Shown in pieces: positions 56,069-64,000 of a stretch of 64,000 nt of DNA. The stretch's first letter is position 1. The number at the start of each line of letters is the position of its first letter. Both the position numbers and the translations under genes were made by a program. Origin of the DNA: Paraburkholderia bannensis (lineage in GTDB: Bacteria > Pseudomonadota > Gammaproteobacteria > Burkholderiales > Burkholderiaceae); NCBI RefSeq assembly GCF_014200455.1, contig NZ_JACHBW010000001.1, forward strand, positions 1 through 64,000. The letters run 5' to 3'. The notes under the pieces were generated by a model. It was given only the letters and a program-made list of their open reading frames with translations, was not told the origin of the DNA and ran no database searches.

Positions 56069-56914
56069 ATGCTGAGCTACCGTCACGCCTTTCACGCCGG
56101 CAATCACGCCGATGTCCTCAAGCACGCCGTCGCCGTGCAGTTGCTGAACTATCTCGGCAAGAAGGACAAGGCGTACTGGTATATCGACACCCACGCGGGC
56201 GCAGGCGCCTACGCGCTGCGCGAAGGCTACGCGACCAAAAACGCCGAATTCGATACCGGCATCGGCAAGCTGTGGGGCCGCACGGATCTGCCCGAAATGC
56301 TGTCGGAGTACGTCGACGAAGTGGCGGCGCTCAATCCGGACGGCGATCTGCGCTTCTACCCCGGCTCGCCCTATCTGGCGTGGCGTCTGATGCGCGAGCA
56401 GGACCGCATGCGCCTGTTCGAGCTGCACAGCACCGAGATCGACGTGCTGCGTCATCGCTTTCGCGACGCGGGCCGCCGCGTGATGATCTATCCCGGTGAC
56501 GGTTTCGACGGCATCAAGGCGCTGCTGCCCCCGCCGCCGCGCCGCGCGCTGGTGCTGATCGATCCGTCGTTCGAAGACAAGCGCGACTATTCGCGCACGA
56601 TCAGATGCCTGGAAGAAAGTCTCGAACGTTTCGCCACCGGCACTTACGCGGTCTGGTATCCGCAGGTGACGCGCCCCGAGTCGCAGCGTTTCCCGGACCA
56701 GCTCAAGCGCCTGCAGGAAAAGAACTGGCTGCACGTTTCGCTGTCGGTCAGCCATCCGCCCAAGGACGGCTTCGGGCTGTTCGGCAGCGGCATGTTCATC
56801 CTGAACCCGCCCTACACGCTCTCGGCGTCGCTCAAGGAAACCATGCCGTTCCTCGTCAAGACGCTCGGCATCGACGACGGCGCGCAGTTCAAGATCGAAT
56901 CGCGCGGCGACTGA
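56069..56914 (+). CDS. rlmJ: 23S rRNA (adenine(2030)-N6)-methyltransferase RlmJ
   Basis: A 281-residue enzyme, same size as E. coli RlmJ. MLSYRHAFHAGNHADVLKHAV at the start and HAGAGAY (SAM site) are diagnostic. The catalytic motif IV reads DPSFE near residue 166 rather than the DPPY typical of N6-adenine methyltransferases; this may be a normal lineage variant. ATG 56069. Upstream, TACAAT at 55949-55954 could be the -10. Confidence 0.93.
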   Translation: MLSYRHAFHAGNHADVLKHAVAVQLLNYLGKKDKAYWYIDTHAGAGAYALREGYATKNAEFDTGIGKLWGRTDLPEMLSEYVDEVAALNPDGDLRFYPGSPYLAWRLMREQDRMRLFELHSTEIDVLRHRFRDAGRRVMIYPGDGFDGIKALLPPPPRRALVLIDPSFEDKRDYSRTIRCLEESLERFATGTYAVWYPQVTRPESQRFPDQLKRLQEKNWLHVSLSVSHPPKDGFGLFGSGMFILNPPYTLSASLKETMPFLVKTLGIDDGAQFKIESRGD

Positions 56915-56933
56915 GCGTCGCCATCCCTGCGCC

Positions 56934-57296
56934 TTACTGCTGCGGCGCGTATTGCTGAGGGACGTACTGCTGCGGAGAATACTGCTGTTGCATGGGCCGC
57001 GGATGAGGCGGTCGTCCGCCGCCGCCTGGCACTTCCACATAAGGCGCGACGATGATCGGCTGCGAGCCGTTCGCGGGCGTCCCATCGAGCGTGGGCAACT
57101 GTTGCATCTGCACCATCGGCTGATGCGAGAGCGGCGCGGTCTGCAGCACCGTGCCCGATTGCCCATCGTTGATCCCCGTTTCCGTATCCAGAATCAACGG
57201 CTTGCCCGCCGCGTGTGCGCCTGCGCTTGCGAGCGCCACGGCGGCTGCCATCAAAGCAGCGGCCAGCGTTGGTCGGAAAAAGCGGTCTGACGCCAT
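56934..57296 (-). CDS. Secreted hypothetical protein with PQQY repeats
   Basis: A 120-residue protein with a signal peptide ending AHAAG near residue 31. The remainder has no recognised domain; the C-terminus is proline/glutamine-rich with SPQQY, VPQQY and APQQ repeats. Convergent with rlmJ, 19 bp apart. Function unknown. Confidence 0.7.
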   Translation of the reverse strand: MASDRFFRPTLAAALMAAAVALASAGAHAAGKPLILDTETGINDGQSGTVLQTAPLSHQPMVQMQQLPTLDGTPANGSQPIIVAPYVEVPGGGGRPPHPRPMQQQYSPQQYVPQQYAPQQ

Positions 57297-57437
57297 GTAA
57301 AGCCCCCGGAGAGAATGTGCGACGCGAGCGGTCGTGCTTACCTACGTGTTGTCGGCTAATCGCAAAAAGGACTTTACCTTAGCGTGGTGGCAAGGTTCAG
57401 ACTACAAGGCATACGGAAATCCGGCCTAGAAACGACA

Positions 57438-57460
57438 AAGCCCCGCGAGATGCGGGGCTT
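57438..57460 (-). terminator. Terminator downstream of the DUF3563 gene
   Basis: AAGCCCCGC/GCGGGGCTT stem with a 5-base loop. On the minus strand it is followed by TGTCGTTTC. Confidence 0.8.
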
Positions 57461-57511
57461 GAGGCAAGTCGGCGGCCTTGATGCGCCGTGTGACGCGGGC
57501 CGGTGGACTGC

Positions 57512-57658
57512 TTACAGCGAGTAGCCGTTCGATTCGAGCGAGCGGATACGCTGTTCGAGTTGCACGATGTCGGCCGACGAGGCGAGATACGTTTCGCGGC
57601 GGCGACGTTCTGCAGTTTCGAACCAGGTGCTCAGCTTTTCGAGGAAGTACGCAAACAT
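57512..57658 (-). CDS. DUF3563 mini-protein
   Basis: A 48-residue protein beginning MFAYFLEKLSTWFETAERRR and ending LESNGYSL, the DUF3563 pattern (two short helices, FxxTAERRRRETYLASSAD) that is widespread in Burkholderiales. Length is typical. A good -10 (TATAAT, minus strand, at 57740-57735) lies 77-82 bp upstream. Function unknown. Confidence 0.88.
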   Translation of the reverse strand: MFAYFLEKLSTWFETAERRRRETYLASSADIVQLEQRIRSLESNGYSL

Positions 57659-57971
57659 GATGGTGTTCTCCAAGGATCGGGATCTATCCCCGGTGGATTT
57701 GCATCAGGGATTACCCTCGTAAGGGATAACCCGCATTATAACGGTTGCACCCAACTTTTCCAGTGAATTGCTCGCATGCAGTGCATTCCAATCTGGAATG
57801 GTGCACAGCGAAATCTTTGGCAACATCATGATTTGTCGGCAAATTATCAGGACGATACGCAAAACTCTCGCGATTCATGCCGTTTTACGCACCATCACGG
57901 TGCACAAAACGGCAAAAATTGCGATCTGCTGCGCGCACGGGTTGCACCTTTTGCTGAAGATTTGCGCAACC
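57659..57971. other. Hairpin-rich, AT-leaning intergenic region
   Basis: 313 bp between the DUF3563 gene and the cueR stop. It contains the DUF3563 promoter, an imperfect inverted repeat (GTGCATTCCA / TGGAATGGTGCAC, 57781-57806), a 37-bp hairpin with arms TGCCGTTTT and AAAACGGCA plus inner GCACC/GGTGC (57878-57914), an ATTTG/CAAAT pair near 57830, and several TTGCACC or GGTGCAC copies. No convincing gene. Confidence 0.6.
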
Positions 57972-58388
57972 TCAAACTTCGGCAACATGTGCAACCCGAT
58001 CCGGGTCAGCAAGGCCTTCGATGATCGGACAGTCCGGACGGTCGTCGCCGTGACAATGCGCCGCAAGATGGCGCAGCGTGTCGCGCATCTGCGTGAGTTC
58101 GGCGATACGCTGGTCGAGTTCGGCCACATGTTCGAGCGCGATGGCCTTCACTTCGGCGCTGGCGCGCGAGCGGTCGTGCCACAGCGCCAGCAGCCGGCGG
58201 ATATCGTCGACGAGAAAACCCAGCCGCCGCGCCTGGCGAATAAAGCGCAGCGCGTGCACCTCTTCCATGCCGTAGACGCGGTAGCCAGACTCCGTGCGTG
58301 CTTTGGGCGCGATCAGGTCCACGCTTTCGTAGTAGCGGATCATTTTCGCCGTAACGCCCGAGGCGCGCGCCGCTTCGCCGATATTCAT
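57972..58388 (-). CDS. cueR: Copper-responsive MerR-family regulator CueR
   Basis: A 138-residue MerR-type regulator. N-terminal winged HTH MNIGEAARASGVTAKMIRYYESVDLI, dimerisation helix, and C-terminal metal-binding loop with the paired cysteines of CHGDDRPDC, spaced as in CueR (C-x7-C). Ends after a short tail. It senses Cu+ and activates copper efflux genes by distorting promoters with long spacers. It is divergent from copZ. Confidence 0.92.
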   Translation of the reverse strand: MNIGEAARASGVTAKMIRYYESVDLIAPKARTESGYRVYGMEEVHALRFIRQARRLGFLVDDIRRLLALWHDRSRASAEVKAIALEHVAELDQRIAELTQMRDTLRHLAAHCHGDDRPDCPIIEGLADPDRVAHVAEV

Positions 58389-58425
58389 GCTGCTCTCCTT
58401 CCATTTGCCGATTTTCTGATGCTAC

Positions 58426-58446
58426 ACCTTCCCATCATGGGAAGGT
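58426..58446. promoter_or_regulatory. CueR operator
   Basis: A near-perfect 21-bp dyad: ACCTTCCC, ATCAT, GGGAAGGT, the classical CueR/MerR spacer sequence. Toward cueR (minus strand) it lies between TGGACC (-35-like) and TAGCAT (-10-like) separated by 19 bp, as required for MerR-type activation. Toward copZ no matching -10 is seen. Confidence 0.88.
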
Positions 58447-58450
58447 CCAG

Positions 58451-58535
58451 CCGCCTCGCCCCGTCAGCCGGAACGCCCCGTCAGCCGCCTCGCCCCGTCA
58501 GCCGCCTCGCCCCGTCAGCCGCCTCGCCCCGTCAG
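58451..58535 (+). repeat. 17-bp minisatellite between cueR and copZ
   Basis: Five tandem copies of CCGCCTCGCCCCGTCAG (second copy CCGGAACGCCCCGTCAG), followed by a partial sixth starting CCGGAACGCC at 58536. It separates the CueR operator from copZ. Confidence 0.95.
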
Positions 58536-58615
58536 CCGGAACGCCGGACCGCCGGAACTCCGCTGGCATAATCGGGCGACGCTTTTTCCTCCGTTCTCTT
58601 TAAAAGGAATTCACC

Positions 58616-58816
58616 ATGATCCAGTTCAACGTCGAAGGCATGAGCTGCCAGCACTGCGTCGGCGCCGTCACGCGCGCGATCCACGAGCAGGACGCCGCCG
58701 CGAAGGTCCAGGTCGATCTGGCCACGGGCCGCGTGAGCGTCGAATCGAGCCAGAGCGCCGAGGTGCTCAAGGCCGCCATCGACGAAGCCGGCTACACCGT
58801 CACGGCCACGGCCTGA
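58616..58816 (+). CDS. copZ: Copper chaperone, heavy-metal-associated domain protein
   Basis: A 66-residue HMA domain. The copper-binding motif is GMSCQHC at residues 8-14. Carries Cu+ in the cytoplasm to a CopA-type ATPase, which is not in this window. AAAAGGAATTCACC precedes the ATG. CATAAT (58567-58572) is a possible -10. The gene is followed, 15 bp later, by an RmlD-like gene. Confidence 0.92.
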   Translation: MIQFNVEGMSCQHCVGAVTRAIHEQDAAAKVQVDLATGRVSVESSQSAEVLKAAIDEAGYTVTATA

Positions 58817-58831
58817 CACGGGGCGCGCGCC

Positions 58832-59749
58832 ATGTTCAAGGTCGCCATCGTCGGTGCATCCGGTCTGCTCGGCCGCGCGCTCGTGCGTGAGCTTCAGACG
58901 CAAACCGGCTGGCAGGTCGTGCAGACGGCTTTCAGCCGCGTCGGTCCGCAGCAGGTCGCGCTCGATGTGCGCGACGCACGCGCGGTCGTTGATTTCGTGG
59001 CGCGCGAAGCGCCGGATGCGATCGTGATCGCCGCCGCCGAGCGTCGCCCCGATGTGTGCGAGCACGATCCCGCTGCGGCGCGTGCGCTCAACGTCGACGC
59101 GGTGCGCCACTTCGCAGCGGCGGCAACGGCGCGCAACGCGTGGGTGCTGTCGATTTCCACCGACTACGTGTTCGACGGCAGCGCGCCGCCCTATCTGCCC
59201 GAGTCCACGCCGAATCCGCTCAACGCCTACGGTCGCAGCAAGCTCGAAGGCGAGCGTGCGTTGCTCGACGCCACCGGCAACGCCCTGGTGCTACGTCTGC
59301 CGCTGCTTTACGGGCCGATCGTAAGCTGGCAGGAATCGGCGGTGACGAGCCTCGTGCCAGCGATCCGCGCTGCCGCGCAGAAGGACGGCAAGCCTGCCCT
59401 GATGGATGCGTGGGCCACGCGTTATCCCACCTTCACGCCCGACGTGGCCCTCGTGATCCGCGAGTTGCTCACACGCTGCGCCGACGGCGACGCCGTGCGC
59501 GGGATCGCGCAATGGTCCGGCGACGAGCCGATGACCAAGTACGAAATCGCGCAGCGCATCGCGCGTGCGCTCGGCATCGACGCGAACCTGATCGCGCAGA
59601 CCGAACCCGCCGACGCCACGCCGCGCCCGCGCGACTGCCATCTCGATTCGGGGCGGCTGGAAGCGCTGGGCATCGGCCGCCGCACTCCCTTCGATGCGGG
59701 CATCCGCGCCGTGCTCGACGCCTTCGAGGCGCAACACCCGCGGGCATAA
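58832..59749 (+). CDS. RmlD/dTDP-4-dehydrorhamnose reductase-like protein
   Basis: A 305-residue extended SDR. NAD(P) motif VGASGLLGRALV near residue 6, STDYVFDG near 107, and active site YxxxK as YGRSKLEGERALL near 132. Matches the RmlD/MAT2B group, reductases of nucleotide-linked sugars or regulatory subunits. It is not in a polysaccharide cluster, so a dTDP-rhamnose role is uncertain. Probably co-transcribed with copZ (15-bp gap). Confidence 0.82.
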   Translation: MFKVAIVGASGLLGRALVRELQTQTGWQVVQTAFSRVGPQQVALDVRDARAVVDFVAREAPDAIVIAAAERRPDVCEHDPAAARALNVDAVRHFAAAATARNAWVLSISTDYVFDGSAPPYLPESTPNPLNAYGRSKLEGERALLDATGNALVLRLPLLYGPIVSWQESAVTSLVPAIRAAAQKDGKPALMDAWATRYPTFTPDVALVIRELLTRCADGDAVRGIAQWSGDEPMTKYEIAQRIARALGIDANLIAQTEPADATPRPRDCHLDSGRLEALGIGRRTPFDAGIRAVLDAFEAQHPRA

Positions 59750-59757
59750 GCCTTTCT

Positions 59758-59786
59758 GGCGCGCGGCACACCCAGGGCCGCGCGCC
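59758..59786. terminator. Hairpin between convergent rmlD-like gene and dnaE2
   Basis: Perfect 10-bp arms GGCGCGCGGC and GCCGCGCGCC with a 9-base loop; no long T-run. Confidence 0.6.
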
Positions 59787-59797
59787 CTTGCCCACGC

Positions 59798-62700
59798 TCA
59801 ATGAAAATCGCGACTCTGCGTCGCCAGACGTCCGAGCAGACGGCTATGGTCCTCCAGCCGCTTCGCGACCAGATGCACGACCTCGCCTTCGCGCTGCACC
59901 ACACCCGCCACCGCCAGCAGCGACGCGCCCAGCAATTCCTTGCGCTGTTTCTCCACCAGCGCCGCGTGCACGATCACATTGACCGAGCCGGTTTCATCCT
60001 CAAGCGAAACGAAGATGGTGCCCTTGGCCGTGCCGGGCCGCTGCCGCACCGTGACGATGCCGCATACGCGCGCAGGCTTGCCGTGCGGGTACAGCGCCAG
60101 TTGCGCCGCGCTGAGAAAACGCTGTTTCGCCAGCCCATCGCGCAGCAGTTCGAGCGGATGGCGATTGAGCGTGAGGCGCAGGCTCGCGTAATCGGCGACG
60201 ATTTCCGCGCCTTCTGACGCGCGCGGCAGATCGATGCGCGCCTCGGCCACGGGCGCGTCGCGTAGTAGCGCGGGCACCGCATGCTGCGCGGTCACGGCCC
60301 ACCACGCCTCGCGCCGGTGGCCCGCGATGCTCGCGAGCGCATTGGCCCCTGCCAGCGCCTCCAGTTCGCGGCGCGTGAGCGCGGCGCGGCGCGCGAGGTC
60401 ATCGACATCGGCGAACGGCGACTGCGCACGCGCCGCTATCACGCGCCGCGCGGCATCCTCCGAAAAGCCCTTGATGAGACTGAAGCCCAGCCGCACCGCC
60501 GGGCCGCCGCTGCCGTAATGCTGCGGCGCTTGCGCGGCGCGCAGGCGTTCGATGCATCGATGACGGCGCATCAGTTCGCGCAAGCGCGGCACGCCGCGGC
60601 GCGCCACGGCGGCCTGCAGACGCGCACGGTAATGCGCCACCCGCGTGCGGCGCACGCGCGCCGTGTCGTCGTCCAGGCGCACGCCCGGCTTGCTGCGCAC
60701 TTCCAGCACCGACTCCCATGCGCTGATCGCGATATCGGGCGCGCGCACCGGCACGCCGTGACGCTTCGCATCCTGCACCAGTTGCGAAGGCGAATAGAAG
60801 CCCAGCGGCTGGCTGTTAAGCAGCCCCGCCAGAAACGCGGCGGGCTCGTAGCGCTTGAGCCACGAACTCGTGTAGACGAGCAGCGCGAAACTGGCCGCAT
60901 GGCTTTCCGGAAACCCGTAATCGCCGAAGCCTTCGATCTGGGCGCAGATGCGATCGGCGAATTCTTCCAGGTACCCCTTCGCCATCATGCGGTTCTTCAG
61001 ATCCTCCTGATACGGCTTCAGATTGCCGTCACGCCGCCACGCCGCCATCGCGCGGCGCAGCTTGTCGGCTTCCTCGCCCGAATAATCGGCGGCGACCATC
61101 GCCAGGTGCATCACCTGCTCCTGGAAGATCGGCACGCCCAGCGTGCGTTCGAGCACCGGGCGCAGTTCGTCCCTGGCGTACTCGACGCGCTCCTCGCCAT
61201 GCCGGCGCTTGAGATACGGATGCACCATGTCGCCCTGGATCGGCCCGGGCCGCACGATCGCCACCTGGATCACGAGGTCGTAATAGGTGCGCGGGCGCAG
61301 GCGCGGCAACATGCTCTGCTGCGCGCGCGACTCGATCTGGAATACGCCGACGGTATCCGCGTGGCTGCACATTGCGTAGACGGCCGGGTCTTCGATCGGA
61401 ATGTCCTTTACGCCGAACTGCGGCAACCCGCGCCGCAGCGCCACGAATTCGAGCGAGCGCCGGATCGCCGAAAGCATGCCGAGCGCCAGCACGTCCACCT
61501 TGAGCAGACGCAGCGCATCGATATCGTCCTTGTCCCACTCGATCACGTAACGGTCTTTCATGGCCGCGTTCTCGATCGGCACGAGCCGCGAGAGCTTGTC
61601 GCGCGCGATCACGAAACCGCCCACGTGCTGCGAGAGATGGCGCGGAAAACCGCGCAACTCGCGCGTGAGGCGGATTAACTGCTGCGTGACGGGCGAATCG
61701 GACGAGAAACCCGCTTCCTGCAGATGATGCGCGATCGAATCGGGACCGTCCCACCACTGATGCGCGCCCGAGAGTTTTTCGACCAGCGTGTGGTCGAGCC
61801 CGAGCGCCTTGCCCACATCGCGCAGCGCGCTGCGCGAGCGATAGGTGATGAGCGTGGCCGCCAGCGCGGCGCGGCGCGTGCCGTATTTGCGGTAGATGTA
61901 CTGAATGACTTCTTCACGGCGTTGATGCTCGAAATCGACGTCGATGTCCGGCGGCTCATTGCGCGCGCGTGACAGAAAACGCGCGACCAGCATGTTCATG
62001 CGCACGGGATCGATTTCGGTGATTTTCAGGCAAAAGCACACGACCGAATTGGCCGCCGAGCCGCGCCCCTGGCAGAGGATCTTCTGCTCGCGCGCGAAGC
62101 GCACGATGTCGTGTACGGTCAGGAAGTATTTCTCGTATTTCAGCTCGGTGATGAGCGTGAGTTCCTGCTCGATCTGGCTTTCGCGCTTTGTCGTCATGCC
62201 GTCGGGCCAGCGCTCGGCCGCGCCCTGCATCACCAGCTTGCGCAGCCAGGTGGCGGGCGTCTCGTCGGCGGGCACCAGCTCTTCGGGATATTCGTAGGCC
62301 AGTTCGCCCAGGTCGAAGGTGCAGCGGCGCGCGACCTCCAGCGTCGCATCGAGCGTATCGCGCGGATAGAGCGCGCTCAGCCGCACGCGCGAGCGCAGAT
62401 GACGTTCCGCATTCGGCTCCAGCGCCCGCCCGCACGACGCGAGCGGCTTGCCGATGCGCACCGCGCTCAACGTGTCCTGCAAGGGCTTGCGCGAGCGCGC
62501 ATGCATCAGCACGCCGCCCGCCGCGACGAGCGGCAAGCCGCTTTCCTGCGAGACGTGGCGCAGCACTTCGATCTGCGTATCGTCGCCGCCGGCCTGCCAG
62601 AGTTCGAGCGCGAGCCACGCGCGCCCGCTCGCGAAGCCCGCGAGCCAGTGCGCGGCGCGCAGCGTCTGCGCGAGCGTGGCGGTGCGCTGCGGCACCAGCA

Positions 62701-63238
62701 GCAGCACGCAGTCGCGCAGATGGCGAAGATGCGTGAAATCGGCTTGCGGATCGGTGAGATGGGCCTGCGGATCGGTGAAATCCGCGGGATGGAGGCGGTA
62801 GTGGCCTTTGTCCGCCCGCGAGCGCGCGAGCGTGATCAGCTCGCAGAGATTGCCGTAGCCCTCGCGGTTCATCGCGATCGCGATGAGGGTGCAGAACGGC
62901 TCATTATTTTCATCGACGAGATTCAGTTCGCTGCCAATCAGCAGTTGCAGCGAGGGGACGAAGGGCGTGGCGCGCGCGTCGGCTTCGTGGGCCTTGCGGC
63001 GCGCCTCGTCGAAATCCCTGAGCGCGCTCCAGGCGCGCACGACGCCCGCGAACGAGCACTCGTCGGTGATGGCGAGCGCGCTGTAGCCGTGCTGGATCGC
63101 CTGCTCGACCAGCTCGTTCGGGCGCGACGCGCCGCGCAGGAACGTGAAGTTGGTGAGACAGTGCAGCTCCGCATACTCCGGCAACTGCGCCGGTGATGGT
63201 TGCGCGGGCAACGAGGCGCCCGCTCCACGATTAGACAT
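59798..63238 (-). CDS. dnaE2: Error-prone DNA polymerase DnaE2 (ImuC)
   Basis: A 1146-residue C-family polymerase. N-terminal PHP domain (YAELHCLTNFTFLRGASRPNELV), catalytic palm with NEPPDIDVDFEHQRREEVIQYIYRKYG and VDVLALGML carrying the catalytic aspartates, helix-hairpin-helix, and a C-terminal OB domain (ARVCGIVTVRQRPGTAKGTIFVSLEDETG). DnaE2 lacks proofreading and performs mutagenic translesion synthesis with ImuB during the SOS response. A TDPQA/TDPQADF duplication is present near residue 158. Starts 15 bp after imuB. Confidence 0.96.
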   Translation of the reverse strand: MSNRGAGASLPAQPSPAQLPEYAELHCLTNFTFLRGASRPNELVEQAIQHGYSALAITDECSFAGVVRAWSALRDFDEARRKAHEADARATPFVPSLQLLIGSELNLVDENNEPFCTLIAIAMNREGYGNLCELITLARSRADKGHYRLHPADFTDPQAHLTDPQADFTHLRHLRDCVLLLVPQRTATLAQTLRAAHWLAGFASGRAWLALELWQAGGDDTQIEVLRHVSQESGLPLVAAGGVLMHARSRKPLQDTLSAVRIGKPLASCGRALEPNAERHLRSRVRLSALYPRDTLDATLEVARRCTFDLGELAYEYPEELVPADETPATWLRKLVMQGAAERWPDGMTTKRESQIEQELTLITELKYEKYFLTVHDIVRFAREQKILCQGRGSAANSVVCFCLKITEIDPVRMNMLVARFLSRARNEPPDIDVDFEHQRREEVIQYIYRKYGTRRAALAATLITYRSRSALRDVGKALGLDHTLVEKLSGAHQWWDGPDSIAHHLQEAGFSSDSPVTQQLIRLTRELRGFPRHLSQHVGGFVIARDKLSRLVPIENAAMKDRYVIEWDKDDIDALRLLKVDVLALGMLSAIRRSLEFVALRRGLPQFGVKDIPIEDPAVYAMCSHADTVGVFQIESRAQQSMLPRLRPRTYYDLVIQVAIVRPGPIQGDMVHPYLKRRHGEERVEYARDELRPVLERTLGVPIFQEQVMHLAMVAADYSGEEADKLRRAMAAWRRDGNLKPYQEDLKNRMMAKGYLEEFADRICAQIEGFGDYGFPESHAASFALLVYTSSWLKRYEPAAFLAGLLNSQPLGFYSPSQLVQDAKRHGVPVRAPDIAISAWESVLEVRSKPGVRLDDDTARVRRTRVAHYRARLQAAVARRGVPRLRELMRRHRCIERLRAAQAPQHYGSGGPAVRLGFSLIKGFSEDAARRVIAARAQSPFADVDDLARRAALTRRELEALAGANALASIAGHRREAWWAVTAQHAVPALLRDAPVAEARIDLPRASEGAEIVADYASLRLTLNRHPLELLRDGLAKQRFLSAAQLALYPHGKPARVCGIVTVRQRPGTAKGTIFVSLEDETGSVNVIVHAALVEKQRKELLGASLLAVAGVVQREGEVVHLVAKRLEDHSRLLGRLATQSRDFH

Positions 63239-63253
63239 GACGCGTTCAGAAAA

Positions 63254-64000
63254 TCAGCCAAACAAGCCCTGCAGATACCACTGGCCGCCGATGCGCTCAC
63301 GGTAGAGCCAGAACATGCGGCCCTGGTCGTCGGCGGCCACGTAGTAATCGCGCCCGACGCCCTCGCCGTCCCACCAGCCCGCCTCGATGCGCTCGGTGCG
63401 CGTGAGCGTCTTGAGCGGACGCCGATACACCGGCCGGTCGTCGCGCGTGGCCAGCCTGAGCGGCTTTTCGAGCAGCCACGCCGGACGCGGCTGAGCCGGC
63501 AACGGCACTTCAGGCAGATCGAAGGCGCTCTGCACCGGCGCGCGGTCTTCCTGTGCCGCGGCCTGCACACTCGACTTGCGCGATTTGCGCGGGGCCTGGC
63601 GGCGCGCGGGTGCCCGCGCAGGTGCACGATACGTTCGCGCCGACATCGCATGCTCGGGCCGATGGTCGTCCTCGACGAACAGCTGCAACACGTTCTGCTC
63701 GCCAATACGCGCGCCGATGCGCTCGAACAGCTGCGCCAGCGATGCATCCGACGCCTCGGGCGAGGGGAACAGCGTGTCGGTGGGCGGCGCGTACTCGCAC
63801 ACCTGATCGGCGACCAGCGCAAGGCCGATCACGGGCGCAATCAACTCGGTCTGGTTGAGCTTTTCGCGCAGCAGCCACAGCAGATGGTCGGCGTCGCGCG
63901 AAGGCGCAGCCCACGTGAGCCGCAAGCTCGACGTGCGCGGCGCATGGCGCGACGCCAGTTCGTGCTCCAGACGCAGCTCGAAGCCGCTCAACGCGCCATA
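63254..64000 (-). CDS. imuB: ImuB, Y-family-like mutasome protein (C-terminal part, partial)
   Basis: The last 249 codons of a gene running off the right edge. The visible part includes LRLTWAAPSRDADHLLWLLREKL, an Arg/Ala/Pro-rich linker, and the conserved C-terminal domain RIEAGWWDGEGVGRDYYVAADDQGRMFWLYRER. The catalytic Y-family core is outside the window. ImuB binds the sliding clamp and brings DnaE2 to lesions. It is followed, 15 bp later, by dnaE2, so imuA-imuB-dnaE2 is the expected operon. Confidence 0.92.
   Translation of the reverse strand, partial: YGALSGFELRLEHELASRHAPRTSSLRLTWAAPSRDADHLLWLLREKLNQTELIAPVIGLALVADQVCEYAPPTDTLFPSPEASDASLAQLFERIGARIGEQNVLQLFVEDDHRPEHAMSARTYRAPARAPARRQAPRKSRKSSVQAAAQEDRAPVQSAFDLPEVPLPAQPRPAWLLEKPLRLATRDDRPVYRRPLKTLTRTERIEAGWWDGEGVGRDYYVAADDQGRMFWLYRERIGGQWYLQGLFG

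Noticed and set aside
58451-58535. CRISPR-like repeat array
   Set aside because: Units are contiguous 17-bp tandem repeats without spacers and no cas genes are present; it is a minisatellite.
57768-58571. 267-codon ORF covering the cueR antisense strand
   Set aside because: Its second half is antisense to cueR, which has an intact HTH and C-x7-C motif, and the rest is hairpin-rich intergenic sequence.

Overview
The window is high-GC, gene-dense chromosome from a Gram-negative beta-proteobacterium, most likely Burkholderiaceae (Paraburkholderia, Caballeronia or a close relative). Supporting signs are two Burkholderia-type trimeric porins, a HemP hemin-uptake protein, a complete ftrABCD iron-uptake operon, a lutABC operon, a DUF3563 mini-protein, an acs / DUF4212 / VC_2705-type symporter neighbourhood, and an imuB-dnaE2 mutasome at the right edge. 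Nearly all of it looks like core or shell chromosome. The only mobile DNA seen is the edge of an IS5-type insertion sequence at position 1.

Layout. 0-10 kb: IS edge, a lipoprotein phosphoesterase, a NYN/LOTUS nuclease, a [DN]PFG-repeat protein, a CPA1 antiporter with a DUF4239 partner, and lutABC for L-lactate oxidation. 10-20 kb: a porin and an amine-catabolism module (APC permease, AraC regulator, topaquinone amine oxidase, unknown membrane protein, aldehyde dehydrogenase), then an SDR and the fluoride channel CrcB. 20-32 kb: cyclopropane fatty acid synthase, HIT protein, second porin, MalT-like LuxR regulator, tRNA-Ser(GGA), a YiiX-like hydrolase, an acetate-type symporter pair and acetyl-CoA synthetase. 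32-41 kb: DMT exporter, YqhA, iron-sulfur fumarase, bacterioferritin, MurI, Bfd, TonB-ExbB-ExbD, LysR. 41-48 kb: pirin, OsmC, DUF1857, HemP, a GlcG-like protein and ftrDCBA. 48-64 kb: UvrB, aromatic aminotransferase, patatin with 3-hydroxybutyrate dehydrogenase, aldo-keto reductase, RlmJ, DUF3563, CueR/CopZ, RmlD-like reductase, DnaE2 and ImuB.

Two regulatory circuits can be read directly from the DNA. First, a 27-bp element built from two TGGCGC half-sites exactly 21 bp apart occurs upstream of both the permease (12828-12854) and the amine oxidase (14067-14093), in the same orientation relative to each gene and flanking the AraC regulator gene. This points to an AraC-controlled amine uptake and oxidation regulon. 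Second, matching 19-bp Fur-box-like sites precede bfd (then tonB-exbBD), hemP and ftrABCD, with a weaker one before bfr, making 35-48 kb an iron-homeostasis stretch. The long terminated tail after hemP is a candidate iron-responsive small RNA. A CueR palindrome next to cueR, separated from copZ by a 17-bp minisatellite, is a third regulatory feature.

I did not find a CRISPR array, prophage, toxin-antitoxin module or clear new defence system. The least explained items are the unknown membrane protein in the amine operon, the 20-codon ORF before tonB, the hemP tail, the hairpin-rich gaps at 11130-11187 and 57659-57971, and the [DN]PFG-repeat protein.
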